Positions 7,168-13,817 of a stretch of 34,925 bases of DNA are shown one piece after another. The stretch is from the NCBI GenBank assembly GCA_009782495.1, contig WRIX01000014.1, positions 1-34,925 on the forward strand. Reading direction: 5' to 3'. The position numbers and the translations under genes were made by a program. The stretch comes from Treponema sp. Its GTDB lineage: Bacteria > Spirochaetota > Spirochaetia > Treponematales > Breznakiellaceae. Under the pieces are notes generated by a model. That model was given only the letters and a program-made list of their open reading frames with translations, had not been told where the DNA came from and did not search any database. Each line of letters begins with the position of its first letter. The first letter of the stretch is position 1.

Positions 7168-8922
7168 ATGAAAAAGAGAATACTTCTATTTCTGGCAATT
7201 TTGGCATTATTATTTACTGTAAATATTACAGCACAAGAACGTGGTCGTCCAATTACTCTTATCGGATTTGGAGTACCTGTTAATGTTCCAGGCAGTTACG
7301 GCGATACATTCGCAAGCACATGGAGTGTAGACGATAGTGTATGGATTATGAACAATGATGGCACGGGAATTATTGGACATAATCCAAGAAGTTCCAGTGT
7401 TCAATATATAGCGCACACATATATAAATTGGGTACCGCAAAATTTTACACCTGAAAACCTTGCAAGCCTTGCTAATCAAAGGGATGGGCGTAGAGTTGTT
7501 CACCCCATAAATAACCGAGACTTTACAGCAAGATATTGGGGGAATTTTCAAAACCCACAGCCATGGTATCCATATTCTACAGATATATATGAAGTTGACG
7601 GAGTTTTATATTGTAATTTTGTATATTCGTTTCAAATACCTGGCAATTGGGGTTTTCTTTACAGCAATTTTATGCGTTCTACTGATGGTGGAAGGACATG
7701 GCAGAATCACAAGGGGCAAATTGATACTCGCCTAGATCCCGCATGGGAAGATGCTTTTTTCCCGCAAGGTTGGGAAAACGTCAGGTTTGTAAAATATGGA
7801 AGAGGCGGAGCCGCTTCTAATATAGATAGAGCACAAGAATTTGTTTATTTTTTCTGTATTGTAGAGAGTAAATATAATCCTCCTGGAGGAAATGGAACAT
7901 ACATGGCACGTATAAGAAGAAGCGATCTACATGAATGGAGAACAACCCCTGACAGTAATAATATAAGAAGAAAACTTGAATTTTCAAGTTATGGGCAAAT
8001 AAATACTTTAGCTGATGCGCAGGCGGTGGCAAACGATAGATATTGGACAACAGACTATAGCAGAGCAAAATCTTATGGTTGGCATCCAGGTGCTTCTATG
8101 GTATATAACGAAATGTTGCGCCGTTATATTGGAACAACATGTTACAGTAATTCATTCGAAAAACCAATTGTAGAAAGCACAATAGCTATGTATGAAGCAC
8201 CATACCCATGGGGTCCTTGGTCTTTTTATGTGTTAGAAGAACACATGACAGCAAAAGCAGACGATAATTTAACATTTGCGTTTTTAACGCAAAAATATAC
8301 AAGCGCAGACGGTCTAAAAATGTGGGTAGCAGTTAACGGCGCTCATGGAAATCAAAGCCATGTTAATAGAGAAGGTTATATCCTCAAGTTTTTACCCGCT
8401 TATTTAACTTGTGAGCCAGTTCAAATTATCAGAGCAAATGATACAGCGAGAGTTACAGCTAACGGTTTAACTTTGGTAACATATAAAGAACATGAATATG
8501 TATCTTGGCATCTTGGCGAAAATACAACAGGATATGGCGGTTTTACAAAGGACGGTAACGGTTTAACGTTTAACATAAATACGCCGGCTACAGGAGACTA
8601 CATTGTAAATTTCCGTTACCGCACTAAAGGCGTACCGCCCTGGACAAATATTGCAGCATACCGCCGTGATCCTCTTCCCAGTATCAGTCTTTATGTTAAT
8701 AACAATAAAGCAAAACAATTGCGGCTTGGTAGGAGCATTCAAACGTACAGCGAATGGACAGAGATGTCAATTTTTCTGCGGCTAGATGCTGGAAGCAATA
8801 CGATTACATTTCAACGGGACAGAGGTGATGTAAGCGATTCTATTGTAATCAGTAGATTAAAATATGCAAGATATCCAGGCTCTTCTCCTTTGCCTTTGGA
8901 TAATGTTGGTATTAGTAATTAG
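7168..8922 (+). CDS. Secreted Asp-box (beta-propeller-like) protein with C-terminal carbohydrate-binding module
   Basis: A 584-residue exported protein. The signal peptide covers residues 1-22, ending near ITAQ. An Asp-box, STDGGRTW (171-178), and repeated aromatic GD/DG segments suggest a sialidase- or GH43-like beta-propeller over about 25-430. Residues about 435-575 look like a CBM6/35-type beta-sandwich (TGDYIVNFRYRTKG, SISLYVNNNKAK, LDAGSNTITFQRD). It therefore probably binds or cleaves a glycan outside the cell. The catalytic residues cannot be assigned by eye and no exact family is recognised. It has its own promoter, is clearly AT-rich with frequent AGA and ATA codons unlike the core genes, and lies just inside the left repeat, which points to transfer. 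Confidence 0.6.
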   Translation: MKKRILLFLAILALLFTVNITAQERGRPITLIGFGVPVNVPGSYGDTFASTWSVDDSVWIMNNDGTGIIGHNPRSSSVQYIAHTYINWVPQNFTPENLASLANQRDGRRVVHPINNRDFTARYWGNFQNPQPWYPYSTDIYEVDGVLYCNFVYSFQIPGNWGFLYSNFMRSTDGGRTWQNHKGQIDTRLDPAWEDAFFPQGWENVRFVKYGRGGAASNIDRAQEFVYFFCIVESKYNPPGGNGTYMARIRRSDLHEWRTTPDSNNIRRKLEFSSYGQINTLADAQAVANDRYWTTDYSRAKSYGWHPGASMVYNEMLRRYIGTTCYSNSFEKPIVESTIAMYEAPYPWGPWSFYVLEEHMTAKADDNLTFAFLTQKYTSADGLKMWVAVNGAHGNQSHVNREGYILKFLPAYLTCEPVQIIRANDTARVTANGLTLVTYKEHEYVSWHLGENTTGYGGFTKDGNGLTFNINTPATGDYIVNFRYRTKGVPPWTNIAAYRRDPLPSISLYVNNNKAKQLRLGRSIQTYSEWTEMSIFLRLDAGSNTITFQRDRGDVSDSIVISRLKYARYPGSSPLPLDNVGISN

Positions 8923-8980
8923 GCAAAATTAAATGGGAAAGGTTCATCAATTATAATTTATTAAATATACGGAATTCGGC

Positions 8981-9019
8981 ATCTTGACATATTTAGAAGT
9001 TGTATTATAATATCAAGAT
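8981..9019 (+). promoter_or_regulatory. Promoter and likely operator of the toxin-antitoxin pair
   Basis: TTGACA (8984-8989) and TATAAT (9006-9011) are separated by 16 bases. The 7-mers ATCTTGA (8981-8987) and TCAAGAT (9013-9019) are perfect inverted repeats enclosing the promoter, a natural site for autorepression by the antitoxin. GGAGG precedes the antitoxin ATG at 9038. Confidence 0.65.
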
Positions 9020-9037
9020 TATAAGTGGAGGTATTAT

Positions 9038-9307
9038 ATGCCAGTAGCCAGCAAAAGTATGGATTTATTAAACAATTTAAGCGAAATTTTGGAATATTGC
9101 ACGAATAACGGAGAACCAGTAATCGTAACAAATAATGGTCAAGGTAGGTTTGCTTTAATGACAGAGGAAAGATACAAGGAATTAATCGGAAAAAGCAAAA
9201 ACGAATTATATCATGCTTTACAAGCAGGATTAGATCAAATTAATAATGGTGAATATATTGAACAAAAAGAAATGTTCGAAATAATGGATAATTATCTAAG
9301 GAAATAA
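9038..9307 (+). CDS. Phd/YefM-family antitoxin
   Basis: An 89-residue antitoxin. The N-terminal part (about 1-55), with LNNLSEILEYCTNNGEPVIV, NGQGRFALM and EERYKEL, is the Phd/YefM DNA-binding fold. The C-terminal tail (about 60-89) would wrap the toxin. GGAGG lies about 7 bases before the ATG. The toxin gene starts 2 bases after this stop. An inverted repeat around the promoter suggests self-repression. It is AT-rich like the rest of the island. Family identity is good. Confidence 0.85.
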   Translation: MPVASKSMDLLNNLSEILEYCTNNGEPVIVTNNGQGRFALMTEERYKELIGKSKNELYHALQAGLDQINNGEYIEQKEMFEIMDNYLRK

Positions 9308-9309
9308 AT

Positions 9310-9654
9310 CTGTACAGACTTAGATTCTCAAAATTATGGTATAGTGATCTTGACTCAAGTTATAAATATATAAGTGAAACATTGAAAAGTCCAAAGGCGG
9401 CGGATAATTTAATTATTGAATCAAAGAAAAAAATAATTGAAGTTATGAATAATCCAACTCATAGACCATTAGTAAATGATGAATATTTAGCAAATTTAGG
9501 CTATAGATTAAAAAAAGTAAATAATTATATGACATTCTATATAATAGGTGATGATAATAAACATATAAAAATAGTTAGATTTTTATATTGCAAAAGAGAT
9601 TGGATGACATTATTAAAAGAAAAAACTGTAGAAGAAATGATGGGAGAATGTTAA
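9310..9654 (+). CDS. ParE/RelE-family toxin, probably starting at CTG
   Basis: The open frame begins well before the internal TTG at 9382. Homologues, as I remember them, begin M-Y-[KR]-L-[RK]-F-S, and the sequence directly after CTG at 9310 reads YRLRFSKLWYSDLDSSYKYI. AAGGA at 9298-9302 lies 7 bases before that CTG, so CTG is the likely initiator, giving 114 residues. LGYRLKKVNNYMTFY and VRFLYCKRDW are typical of the ParE/RelE fold, whose members attack gyrase or cleave mRNA on the ribosome; which applies here is unknown. The gene is coupled to the antitoxin upstream. A start at 9382 would remove the first strand and helix of the fold. Confidence 0.8.
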   Translation: MYRLRFSKLWYSDLDSSYKYISETLKSPKAADNLIIESKKKIIEVMNNPTHRPLVNDEYLANLGYRLKKVNNYMTFYIIGDDNKHIKIVRFLYCKRDWMTLLKEKTVEEMMGEC

Positions 9655-9725
9655 CAACAGGACTGTAAACGTAAGGTTACTGCTAGCGCAGTAATTTTAA
9701 GAGCCTGTAGGCGGCTCGGGCTCCG

Positions 9726-9827
9726 AAAAATCCCATTCGGCGCTTCGCGCCTTTGTGGGATTATTTCTCCGCCAAAGTTTTTTGTGCCCGTAAAATGCTA
9801 CGCATTTTCCTCATCGGGCACAAAAAA
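9726..9827. repeat. Two nested hairpins in the spacer after the toxin gene
   Basis: The 327-base spacer 9655-9981 has no gene. Hairpin 1 pairs AATCCCA (9729-9735) with TGGGATT (9756-9762) and, inside, GGCGC (9739-9743) with GCGCC (9747-9751). Hairpin 2 pairs TTTTTTGTGCCCG (9778-9790) with CGGGCACAAAAAA (9815-9827), enclosing AAAATGC (9792-9798) and GCATTTT (9802-9808). The second can act as a terminator in both directions. A GTTAAAC at 9849-9855 fits the integron core-site consensus, but no full attC partner could be drawn. Confidence 0.75.
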
Positions 9828-9945
9828 CCTTCATTTACAGCCGGCACGTTAAACGAAACGGGGCAAAAGTGGGAAAGGTAAATAGCATCAAAACTGTATA
9901 AAAAAGTATACGCATGAATTAACCATAAAATTGCAAAAAGTATGG

Positions 9946-9974
9946 TTGACAATATGGTATATTTTACATATATT
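9946..9974 (+). promoter_or_regulatory. Strong promoter before the brnT-brnA fusion
   Basis: TTGACA (9946-9951) and TATATT (9969-9974) are 17 bases apart. The ATG at 9982 is only about 7 bases past the -10, so the transcript would be leaderless or nearly so. No ribosome site is seen. Confidence 0.6.
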
Positions 9975-9981
9975 TATACAT

Positions 9982-10347
9982 ATGACATTTGAGTGGGACG
10001 AAAATAAAAACCTGGATAACATTGAAAAACATAATGTCTCATTCGAATCAGTGCAGGAGGCATTTTTTGACAAAGAAGGGAAGGGAAAGATTTATATGAA
10101 CAAAAAAAGAATTATTTACACTAAAGCACCCCAAGATATTTCTGGGGCAATAACTGGGGGAAAAATAATAACGGATTTTTTACCACCACCTGAAGAATTA
10201 ATAAGGAATGAGCCTAAAGTAAAAATAACAATAACACTGAACAGTGGGAGTGTTGATTTTTTCAAAAGGCATGCCCAAAAAAATAATGTAAAATACCAAA
10301 CAATGATAAATGAAGTGTTGAATAAATATGTTCAACAGTATAATTAA
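9982..10347 (+). CDS. BrnT-BrnA fusion (truncated toxin joined to antitoxin)
   Basis: This 121-residue ORF joins two proteins that are normally separate. Residues 1-30 (MTFEWDENKNLDNIEKH, then SFESVQEAFFD) are the start of a BrnT ribonuclease toxin, usually about 90 residues. From about residue 40 (MNKKRIIYTKAP, IITDFLPPPEEL, KVKITITLNSGSVDFFK, YQTMINEVLNKY) it is a BrnA antitoxin with its ribbon-helix-helix DNA-binding end. The central BrnT strands and catalytic residues are missing, as if an in-frame deletion had fused the genes. The toxin should be dead while the antitoxin may still repress or protect. An upstream in-frame start at 9931 exists but would precede the promoter, so 9982 is chosen. 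Confidence 0.7.
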   Translation: MTFEWDENKNLDNIEKHNVSFESVQEAFFDKEGKGKIYMNKKRIIYTKAPQDISGAITGGKIITDFLPPPEELIRNEPKVKITITLNSGSVDFFKRHAQKNNVKYQTMINEVLNKYVQQYN

Positions 10348-10382
10348 GGGGTAAAATATATTGTGCCCCGCCCCGCATCGCT

Positions 10383-10437
10383 TAACGGTTGGCGCTCCGA
10401 CGGCTATACGCCGTCTACGGGTCAACCTAGAACGTTA
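10383..10437. repeat. Structured inverted repeat, weakly integron attC-like
   Basis: TAACG (10383-10387) pairs with CGTTA (10433-10437), GGTTG (10387-10391) with CAACC (10423-10427) and GACGGC (10399-10404) with GCCGTC (10410-10415). The left edge GCTTAAC fits the R'' consensus RYYYAAC; the right edge GTTATTG fits GTTRRRY poorly. It ends the fusion gene's segment and could be a cassette recombination site or a plain terminator. Confidence 0.4.
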
Positions 10438-10459
10438 TTGGAATTCCACAGCCTTAATA

Positions 10460-10502
10460 CGCCTGTCTGCTTACGAAATTGCCGTTTCCAGGGCAATTTC
10501 CA
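10460..10502. repeat. Right copy of the 43-bp repeat (in deoD)
   Basis: Identical to 6911-6953. It covers the last ten deoD codons and the TAA stop (minus strand, 10471-10473) and 11 bases beyond. Confidence 0.9.
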
Positions 10503-11175
10503 TCATCCGGGTAAAGGCGGTCTGACGTTCCTCCGCAGTGGTTATCTCTCCGGTTACCAGATGGTCGGACATGGTAAGGATTGCCAGGGCTTCCCGGCCG
10601 AATTTTGCGGCAACGGTGTATAGCTCGGCGGTTTCCATTTCCAGAGCCAGGGAGCCGTATTTGGCCCAGCTTTTCCATTCTTCCGGATCGTCGGTATAAA
10701 AAAGGTCTTCGCTTACAATATTCCCGACTGTTACTTCCATGCCTTTGGTTTTTGCAACGTCCCAGGCTGTTTTTAGAAGGCTCCAGGTGGCAGTCGGGGC
10801 ATAGCAATGTCCTCCAAACCGGCGGATATTGACAGCAGAATCGGAAGATGCAGACATGGCAAGAACCATATCCCGTACTTTCAGGCTTTCCTGAATAGCT
10901 CCGGCTGTACCGATACGGATGGCCCGTTTTACCCCATAATCACGGAAAAGCTCATATATATAGATAGAAATTGATGGAATTCCCATGCCGGTTCCCTGGA
11001 CAGAGACCGGTTTTCCCTTGTAATTACCTGTAAAACCCAGAATATTACGTACACTGGTGTACTCTTTTGCATTTTCCAGGTAGTTTTCGGCTATAAATTT
11101 TGCCCTAAGAGGGTCTCCGGGAAGCAAAATTGCCTCGGCTATTTCGCCCGGTTTAGCTGCGATGTGTATAGACAT
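10471..11175 (-). CDS. deoD: Purine nucleoside phosphorylase DeoD
   Basis: DeoD splits purine (deoxy)nucleosides with phosphate to the free base and (deoxy)ribose-1-phosphate, a cytoplasmic salvage step. The 234 residues match the hexameric DeoD family: H4 at the subunit edge, GDPLRAK with D21 and R24, R43 in SVRN, R87 in [10 protein letters not shown], the ribose-binding E179-M-E181, and the base-side D204 in TMSDH. These positions match the E. coli enzyme. AAGGAG lies about 6 bases before the ATG. Upstream on its strand, TATAAT at 11224-11229 could be the -10. Its 3' end is duplicated beside hgcB. Confidence 0.93.
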   Translation of the reverse strand: MSIHIAAKPGEIAEAILLPGDPLRAKFIAENYLENAKEYTSVRNILGFTGNYKGKPVSVQGTGMGIPSISIYIYELFRDYGVKRAIRIGTAGAIQESLKVRDMVLAMSASSDSAVNIRRFGGHCYAPTATWSLLKTAWDVAKTKGMEVTVGNIVSEDLFYTDDPEEWKSWAKYGSLALEMETAELYTVAAKFGREALAILTMSDHLVTGEITTAEERQTAFTRMMEIALETAIS

Positions 11176-11240
11176 ACTTACTCCTTGCCATTACAATAGC
11201 ACGAATAATATTGTTTTTCTACATTATATTCCTGCCTCTC

Positions 11241-11269
11241 TTGACACAATCTTGAATTTTTGGTAATTT
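11241..11269 (+). promoter_or_regulatory. Promoter for the tRNA-Thr / rpmG / tRNA-Trp / secE run
   Basis: TTGACA at 11241-11246 and TAATTT at 11264-11269 are 17 bases apart and 31 bases before tRNA-Thr. The -10 is imperfect. Confidence 0.45.
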
Positions 11270-11299
11270 CACAAAACTATAGGGAACATATCATATTTT

Positions 11300-11372
11300 G
11301 CCCTTGTAGCTCAGTTGGCAGAGCATATCCATGGTAAGGATAAGGTCATCAGTTCGATTCTGATCGAGGGCT
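11300..11372 (+). tRNA. tRNA-Thr (anticodon GGT)
   Basis: A 73-base cloverleaf. The acceptor GCCCTTG pairs with CGAGGGC, the D-arm contains TAGCTCAGTTGGCAGAGCA, the anticodon stem TATCC/GGATA encloses loop ATGGTAA with anticodon GGT, and the T-arm contains AGTTCGATTCT. T is the discriminator base; CCA is not encoded. It reads ACC and ACU codons. Confidence 0.95.
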
Positions 11373-11451
11373 GTGTTTTTTCCGTACGGAAAAACAGCCG
11401 TCAAGTCAGCGGCGCTTCGCTTGGCTGATCGAGGGCTGTGTTTTTTCCGTA
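11360..11451 (+). repeat. Duplicated 3' end of tRNA-Thr
   Basis: The 27-base stretch 11360-11386, which is the last 13 bases of the tRNA plus 14 beyond, recurs exactly at 11425-11451, a 65-base spacing. Between the copies is a small hairpin, TCAGC with GCTGA around a GCG/CGC stem. tRNA 3' ends are common integrase targets, so this may be an attachment-site scar or a local tandem duplication. Confidence 0.8.
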
Positions 11452-11488
11452 TGGATTATTATGGTAAATAGCCTGGAAAGGAGTAAAT

Positions 11489-11662
11489 ATGGCCAGTAAA
11501 AAGACAGCGGTGGAGCTAATAGCGCTGCAATGCAGTGAATGTAAGCGGAGAAACTATACCACCAAGAAAAACAGGCGGAATACCCAGGAAAAGCTGGAAT
11601 TTAACAAATATTGCCCTTTTGACAGGAAACATACCCTGCACAAAGAGACAAAAGTTAAATAA
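11489..11662 (+). CDS. rpmG: 50S ribosomal protein L33
   Basis: A 57-residue ORF reading [18 protein letters not shown], then NYTTKKNRR and [19 protein letters not shown], which is L33 throughout. It is a structural protein of the large subunit near the exit site. C15-x2-C18 is the first half of the zinc site, but the second half is C42-x2-D45 rather than C-x2-C, so zinc binding may be altered or lost. GGAG lies about 6 bases before the ATG. Its place between tRNA-Thr and tRNA-Trp, ahead of secE-nusG, is a widespread bacterial arrangement. Confidence 0.95.
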   Translation: MASKKTAVELIALQCSECKRRNYTTKKNRRNTQEKLEFNKYCPFDRKHTLHKETKVK

Positions 11663-11670
11663 AAGGTACT

Positions 11671-11743
11671 AGGCGTATAGCTCAGCTGGTAGAGCGGCGG
11701 TCTCCAAAACCGCAGGTCGTGGGTTCGAAGCCTACTGCGCCTG
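11671..11743 (+). tRNA. tRNA-Trp (anticodon CCA)
   Basis: A 73-base cloverleaf with acceptor AGGCGTA/TGCGCCT, anticodon stem GCGGT/ACCGC around loop CTCCAAA (anticodon CCA), and T-loop GGTTCGAAGCC. It lies 8 bases after rpmG and 18 bases before secE, so it is probably cut from the same transcript. Confidence 0.95.
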
Positions 11744-11761
11744 AAAGGAGAAACAGGGATA

Positions 11762-11944
11762 ATGAAAAAGATAATCCAGTTTTTTAAAGAATGTTATGCC
11801 GAATTACGCAAAGTTGTATGGCCCGGAAAGGACGATGTTATCAGTTCTGTGGGAGTTGTACTTGTTTCCACAGTTATTATAGCGGCGGTTTTGGGCTTGG
11901 TCGATGTTCTTCTGCTCCTGGGGGTGCAGACTATATTTAAATAA
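11762..11944 (+). CDS. secE: Preprotein translocase subunit SecE
   Basis: A 60-residue SecE, the clamp-like subunit of the SecYEG channel in the cytoplasmic membrane. The amphipathic segment FFKECYAELRKVVWPGKDDV carries the conserved L-x-K-V-x-W-P motif, followed by one transmembrane helix (about 30-55). This is the short one-helix form usual outside Enterobacteria. AAAGGAG is upstream at a somewhat long distance. It lies between tRNA-Trp and nusG, its normal place. Confidence 0.95.
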   Translation: MKKIIQFFKECYAELRKVVWPGKDDVISSVGVVLVSTVIIAAVLGLVDVLLLLGVQTIFK

Positions 11945-11996
11945 GAGCCCGATCGCTTTTTTTAAGCGCTCAGGTAAAAAAGACTAAGGATTTGGA

Positions 11997-12557
11997 ATGG
12001 CAGCGGGATGGTATGTTCTTCATACTTATTCTGGGTATGAGAACAAGATAAAAAAGATAATTCACCTCATGATCGAAAAAGGGGATCTGGACAAGGAGAT
12101 CGTAAAAGATATCAAGGTTCCCCAGGAAGAGGTGATTGAGGTAAAAGACGGTAAAAAGCGAACCCAGAAAAAAAAGTTCTTTCCCGGTTATGTTCTTGTC
12201 GAGCTGGATCTGCCCGAAGGCCTTGCATGGAAAGAAACCTGTTCAAAAATAAAAAAAATTCAGGGAGTTACAGGATTTGTCGGGACCCCGGCTGATAAAC
12301 GTCCCCAACCTCTTTCCGGGGATGAAGCCAGAAGTATTTTACAGAAATCCGGGGAGATCAAGGGAGAAAAACCCGTAAGGTCCCGCCAGGTCTTTAACTC
12401 GGGAGAGCAGGTCAAAATTGTTGACGGCCCGTTTGAATCGTTTACCGGTACTATAGAAGAAGTGAATCAGGAGAAGAACAAGCTTAAAGTAATGGTGCAG
12501 ATATTTGGCCGGAGTACTCCGGTGGAAGTTGATCTTTTACAGGTAGAAAAAGTGTAA
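11997..12557 (+). CDS. nusG: Transcription termination/antitermination factor NusG
   Basis: A 186-residue NusG. The N-terminal NGN domain (about 1-115) has WYVLHTYSGYENKI, KKFFPGYVLVEL and VTGFVG, which contacts the RNA polymerase clamp. The C-terminal KOW domain (about 130-186) has GEQVKIVDGPFESFTGTIEEV. The protein is of ordinary length and lacks the inserted domain found in some lineages. It reduces pausing and links polymerase to Rho or the ribosome. It follows secE and precedes the ribosomal L11 operon, from which it is separated by a hairpin-rich spacer. Confidence 0.97.
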   Translation: MAAGWYVLHTYSGYENKIKKIIHLMIEKGDLDKEIVKDIKVPQEEVIEVKDGKKRTQKKKFFPGYVLVELDLPEGLAWKETCSKIKKIQGVTGFVGTPADKRPQPLSGDEARSILQKSGEIKGEKPVRSRQVFNSGEQVKIVDGPFESFTGTIEEVNQEKNKLKVMVQIFGRSTPVEVDLLQVEKV

Positions 12558-12589
12558 AGACACGTAATGTGTTTTTTATAAATGTGGGA

Positions 12590-12689
12590 GGCAATCAATT
12601 TTGGTTGCCGTTATGCCGGACGGCAATCCGGCTGGAGTTTCGCTTTGCGAAACTCCAACGCCTGACCACTTTGATAAAGTGGTCAGGCG
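12590..12689 (+). repeat. Series of four hairpins between nusG and rplK
   Basis: Four stems follow one another: GGCAATC (12590) with GGTTGCC (12603), GCCGGA (12615) with TCCGGC (12627), an 11-bp stem TGGAGTTTCGC/GCGAAACTCCA (12633-12657), and a 14-bp perfect stem CGCCTGACCACTTT/AAAGTGGTCAGGCG (12659-12689) with a 3-base loop. No T run follows the last, so these look like RNA processing or control structures, or inserted repeats, rather than terminators. Confidence 0.8.
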
Positions 12690-12710
12690 CTACCACTAAA
12701 GGAGAATGCG

Positions 12711-13142
12711 ATGGCAAAGAAAAAAGTTGTCGCCTATATCAAGCTCCAGTGCCCCGCAGGGAAGGCCACACCGGCCCCCCCGGTAGGACCGGCTTTGGGG
12801 CCTCATGGCGTCAGCGCACCCCAGTTCGTCCAGCAGTTTAACGACAGGACGAAGTCAATGGAACCGGGACTGATTATACCGGCGGTTATCACCGTTTATG
12901 CCGACAAGTCCTTTACGTTCATTTTAAAAACCCCTCCGGCAGCGGTGCTTATTAAAAAGGCAATCGGCCTGGAAAAGGGTTCTCCCGAATCTCATAAAAC
13001 CAAGGTGGGCAAGATTCCCAAAGCAAAACTTGAAGAGATTGCAAAATTAAAGATGCCTGATCTTTCAGCCAACGACATTGAAGGCGCAATGAAGATCATT
13101 GCCGGTACTGCCCGGTCCATGGGAGTGGAGGTGGACAAATGA
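12711..13142 (+). CDS. rplK: 50S ribosomal protein L11
   Basis: A 143-residue L11, which forms the GTPase-associated centre with 23S rRNA and is needed for RelA activation. The proline-rich N-terminal domain shows [20 protein letters not shown], and the rRNA-binding C-terminal domain shows [19 protein letters not shown] and [17 protein letters not shown] precedes the ATG. Its stop overlaps the rplA start (ATGA), so L11 and L1 are translationally coupled. Confidence 0.98.
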   Translation: MAKKKVVAYIKLQCPAGKATPAPPVGPALGPHGVSAPQFVQQFNDRTKSMEPGLIIPAVITVYADKSFTFILKTPPAAVLIKKAIGLEKGSPESHKTKVGKIPKAKLEEIAKLKMPDLSANDIEGAMKIIAGTARSMGVEVDK

Positions 13143-13816
13143 AACGGGGCAAGAAATACAGGGAAAGCGTAAAAAAATACGATTCGGCGGTATCCTACGA
13201 TCTTAAAGCTGCGCTTGATACAGTTAAATCGTTGGCATTTGCAAAATTCGACGAAACGGTGGATCTGTCGGTTAAACTCAACCTGAAAAAAAGCCAATCC
13301 GTTCGGGATACGGTAGTGCTTCCCAATCAGTTCAGGGGCGAAAAGCGGGTACTGGTATTCTGCAAACCTGAAAAGGAAAAAGAAGCTCAGGATGCAGGTG
13401 CGGCTTTTATAGGGGCCGATGATTTGATCGAAAAGATCAAAGGAGGCTGGCTGGACTTTGATGTTGCAGTGGCTACCCCCGATATGATGAAGGATGTAGG
13501 GAAGCTCGGTATGGTTCTTGGCCGCAAGGGTCTTATGCCTAACCCAAAGACTGGTACCGTTACCTTTGACCTGAAGGGAGCTTTGGCGGAACTAAAGCGG
13601 GGCCGTATTGAATTCCGGGCCGATAAAACCGGTGTTGTTCACCTTGCCGTGGGAAAGGTTTCCATGGAAAGCGATAAAGTAGCCGAGAATGTACGGGCTG
13701 TAATTACCGAAGTTAAACGGAAAAAGCCTTCGGATGCCAAGGGCGAGTTTATTCAGACCGTTTCTGTGGCTTCCACTATGGGACCCGGTGTATGGGTCGC
13801 CTACAAGGAGGAATAG
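13139..13816 (+). CDS. rplA: 50S ribosomal protein L1
   Basis: A 225-residue L1, the mobile stalk protein at the E site and, in many bacteria, the repressor of the L11-L1 mRNA. Conserved segments include [46 protein letters not shown] and the closing STMGPGVWV. The start overlaps the rplK stop. It is followed 1 base later by rplJ, whose ribosome site AAGGAGG lies inside the last rplA codons. I did not identify an L1-binding mimic in the leader. Confidence 0.98.
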   Translation: MKRGKKYRESVKKYDSAVSYDLKAALDTVKSLAFAKFDETVDLSVKLNLKKSQSVRDTVVLPNQFRGEKRVLVFCKPEKEKEAQDAGAAFIGADDLIEKIKGGWLDFDVAVATPDMMKDVGKLGMVLGRKGLMPNPKTGTVTFDLKGALAELKRGRIEFRADKTGVVHLAVGKVSMESDKVAENVRAVITEVKRKKPSDAKGEFIQTVSVASTMGPGVWVAYKEE

Positions 13817-13817
13817 C

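Larger units (their letters stand above)
6911..10502. mobile_element. AT-rich island bounded by a 43-bp direct repeat
   Basis: The interval is bounded by perfect 43-bp copies at 6911-6953 and 10460-10502, and only the right copy is part of an intact gene (the 3' end of deoD). Contents are accessory: a secreted carbohydrate-active-like protein, a Phd/ParE-type pair, hairpin clusters and a BrnT-BrnA fusion, all AT-richer by eye than the flanks. Duplication of a gene's 3' end is a usual trace of site-specific integration. No integrase, transposase or inverted termini are present, so the mechanism is unproven; ectopic recombination could also explain it. Confidence 0.45.

Noticed and set aside
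9655-10440. A confirmed integron cassette array
   Set aside because: Only one core site of each pair fits the consensus, the first structured region is too long for a usual attC, and no integrase is in the window; kept only as a hypothesis.
10471-11175. Uridine phosphorylase as an alternative identity
   Set aside because: The N-terminal H4, GDPLRAK and the SVRN/TMSDH residues match DeoD better than Udp.
13734-13817. A longer rplJ starting inside rplA
   Set aside because: The added residues have no family match, and ATG 13818 has an ideal ribosome site.
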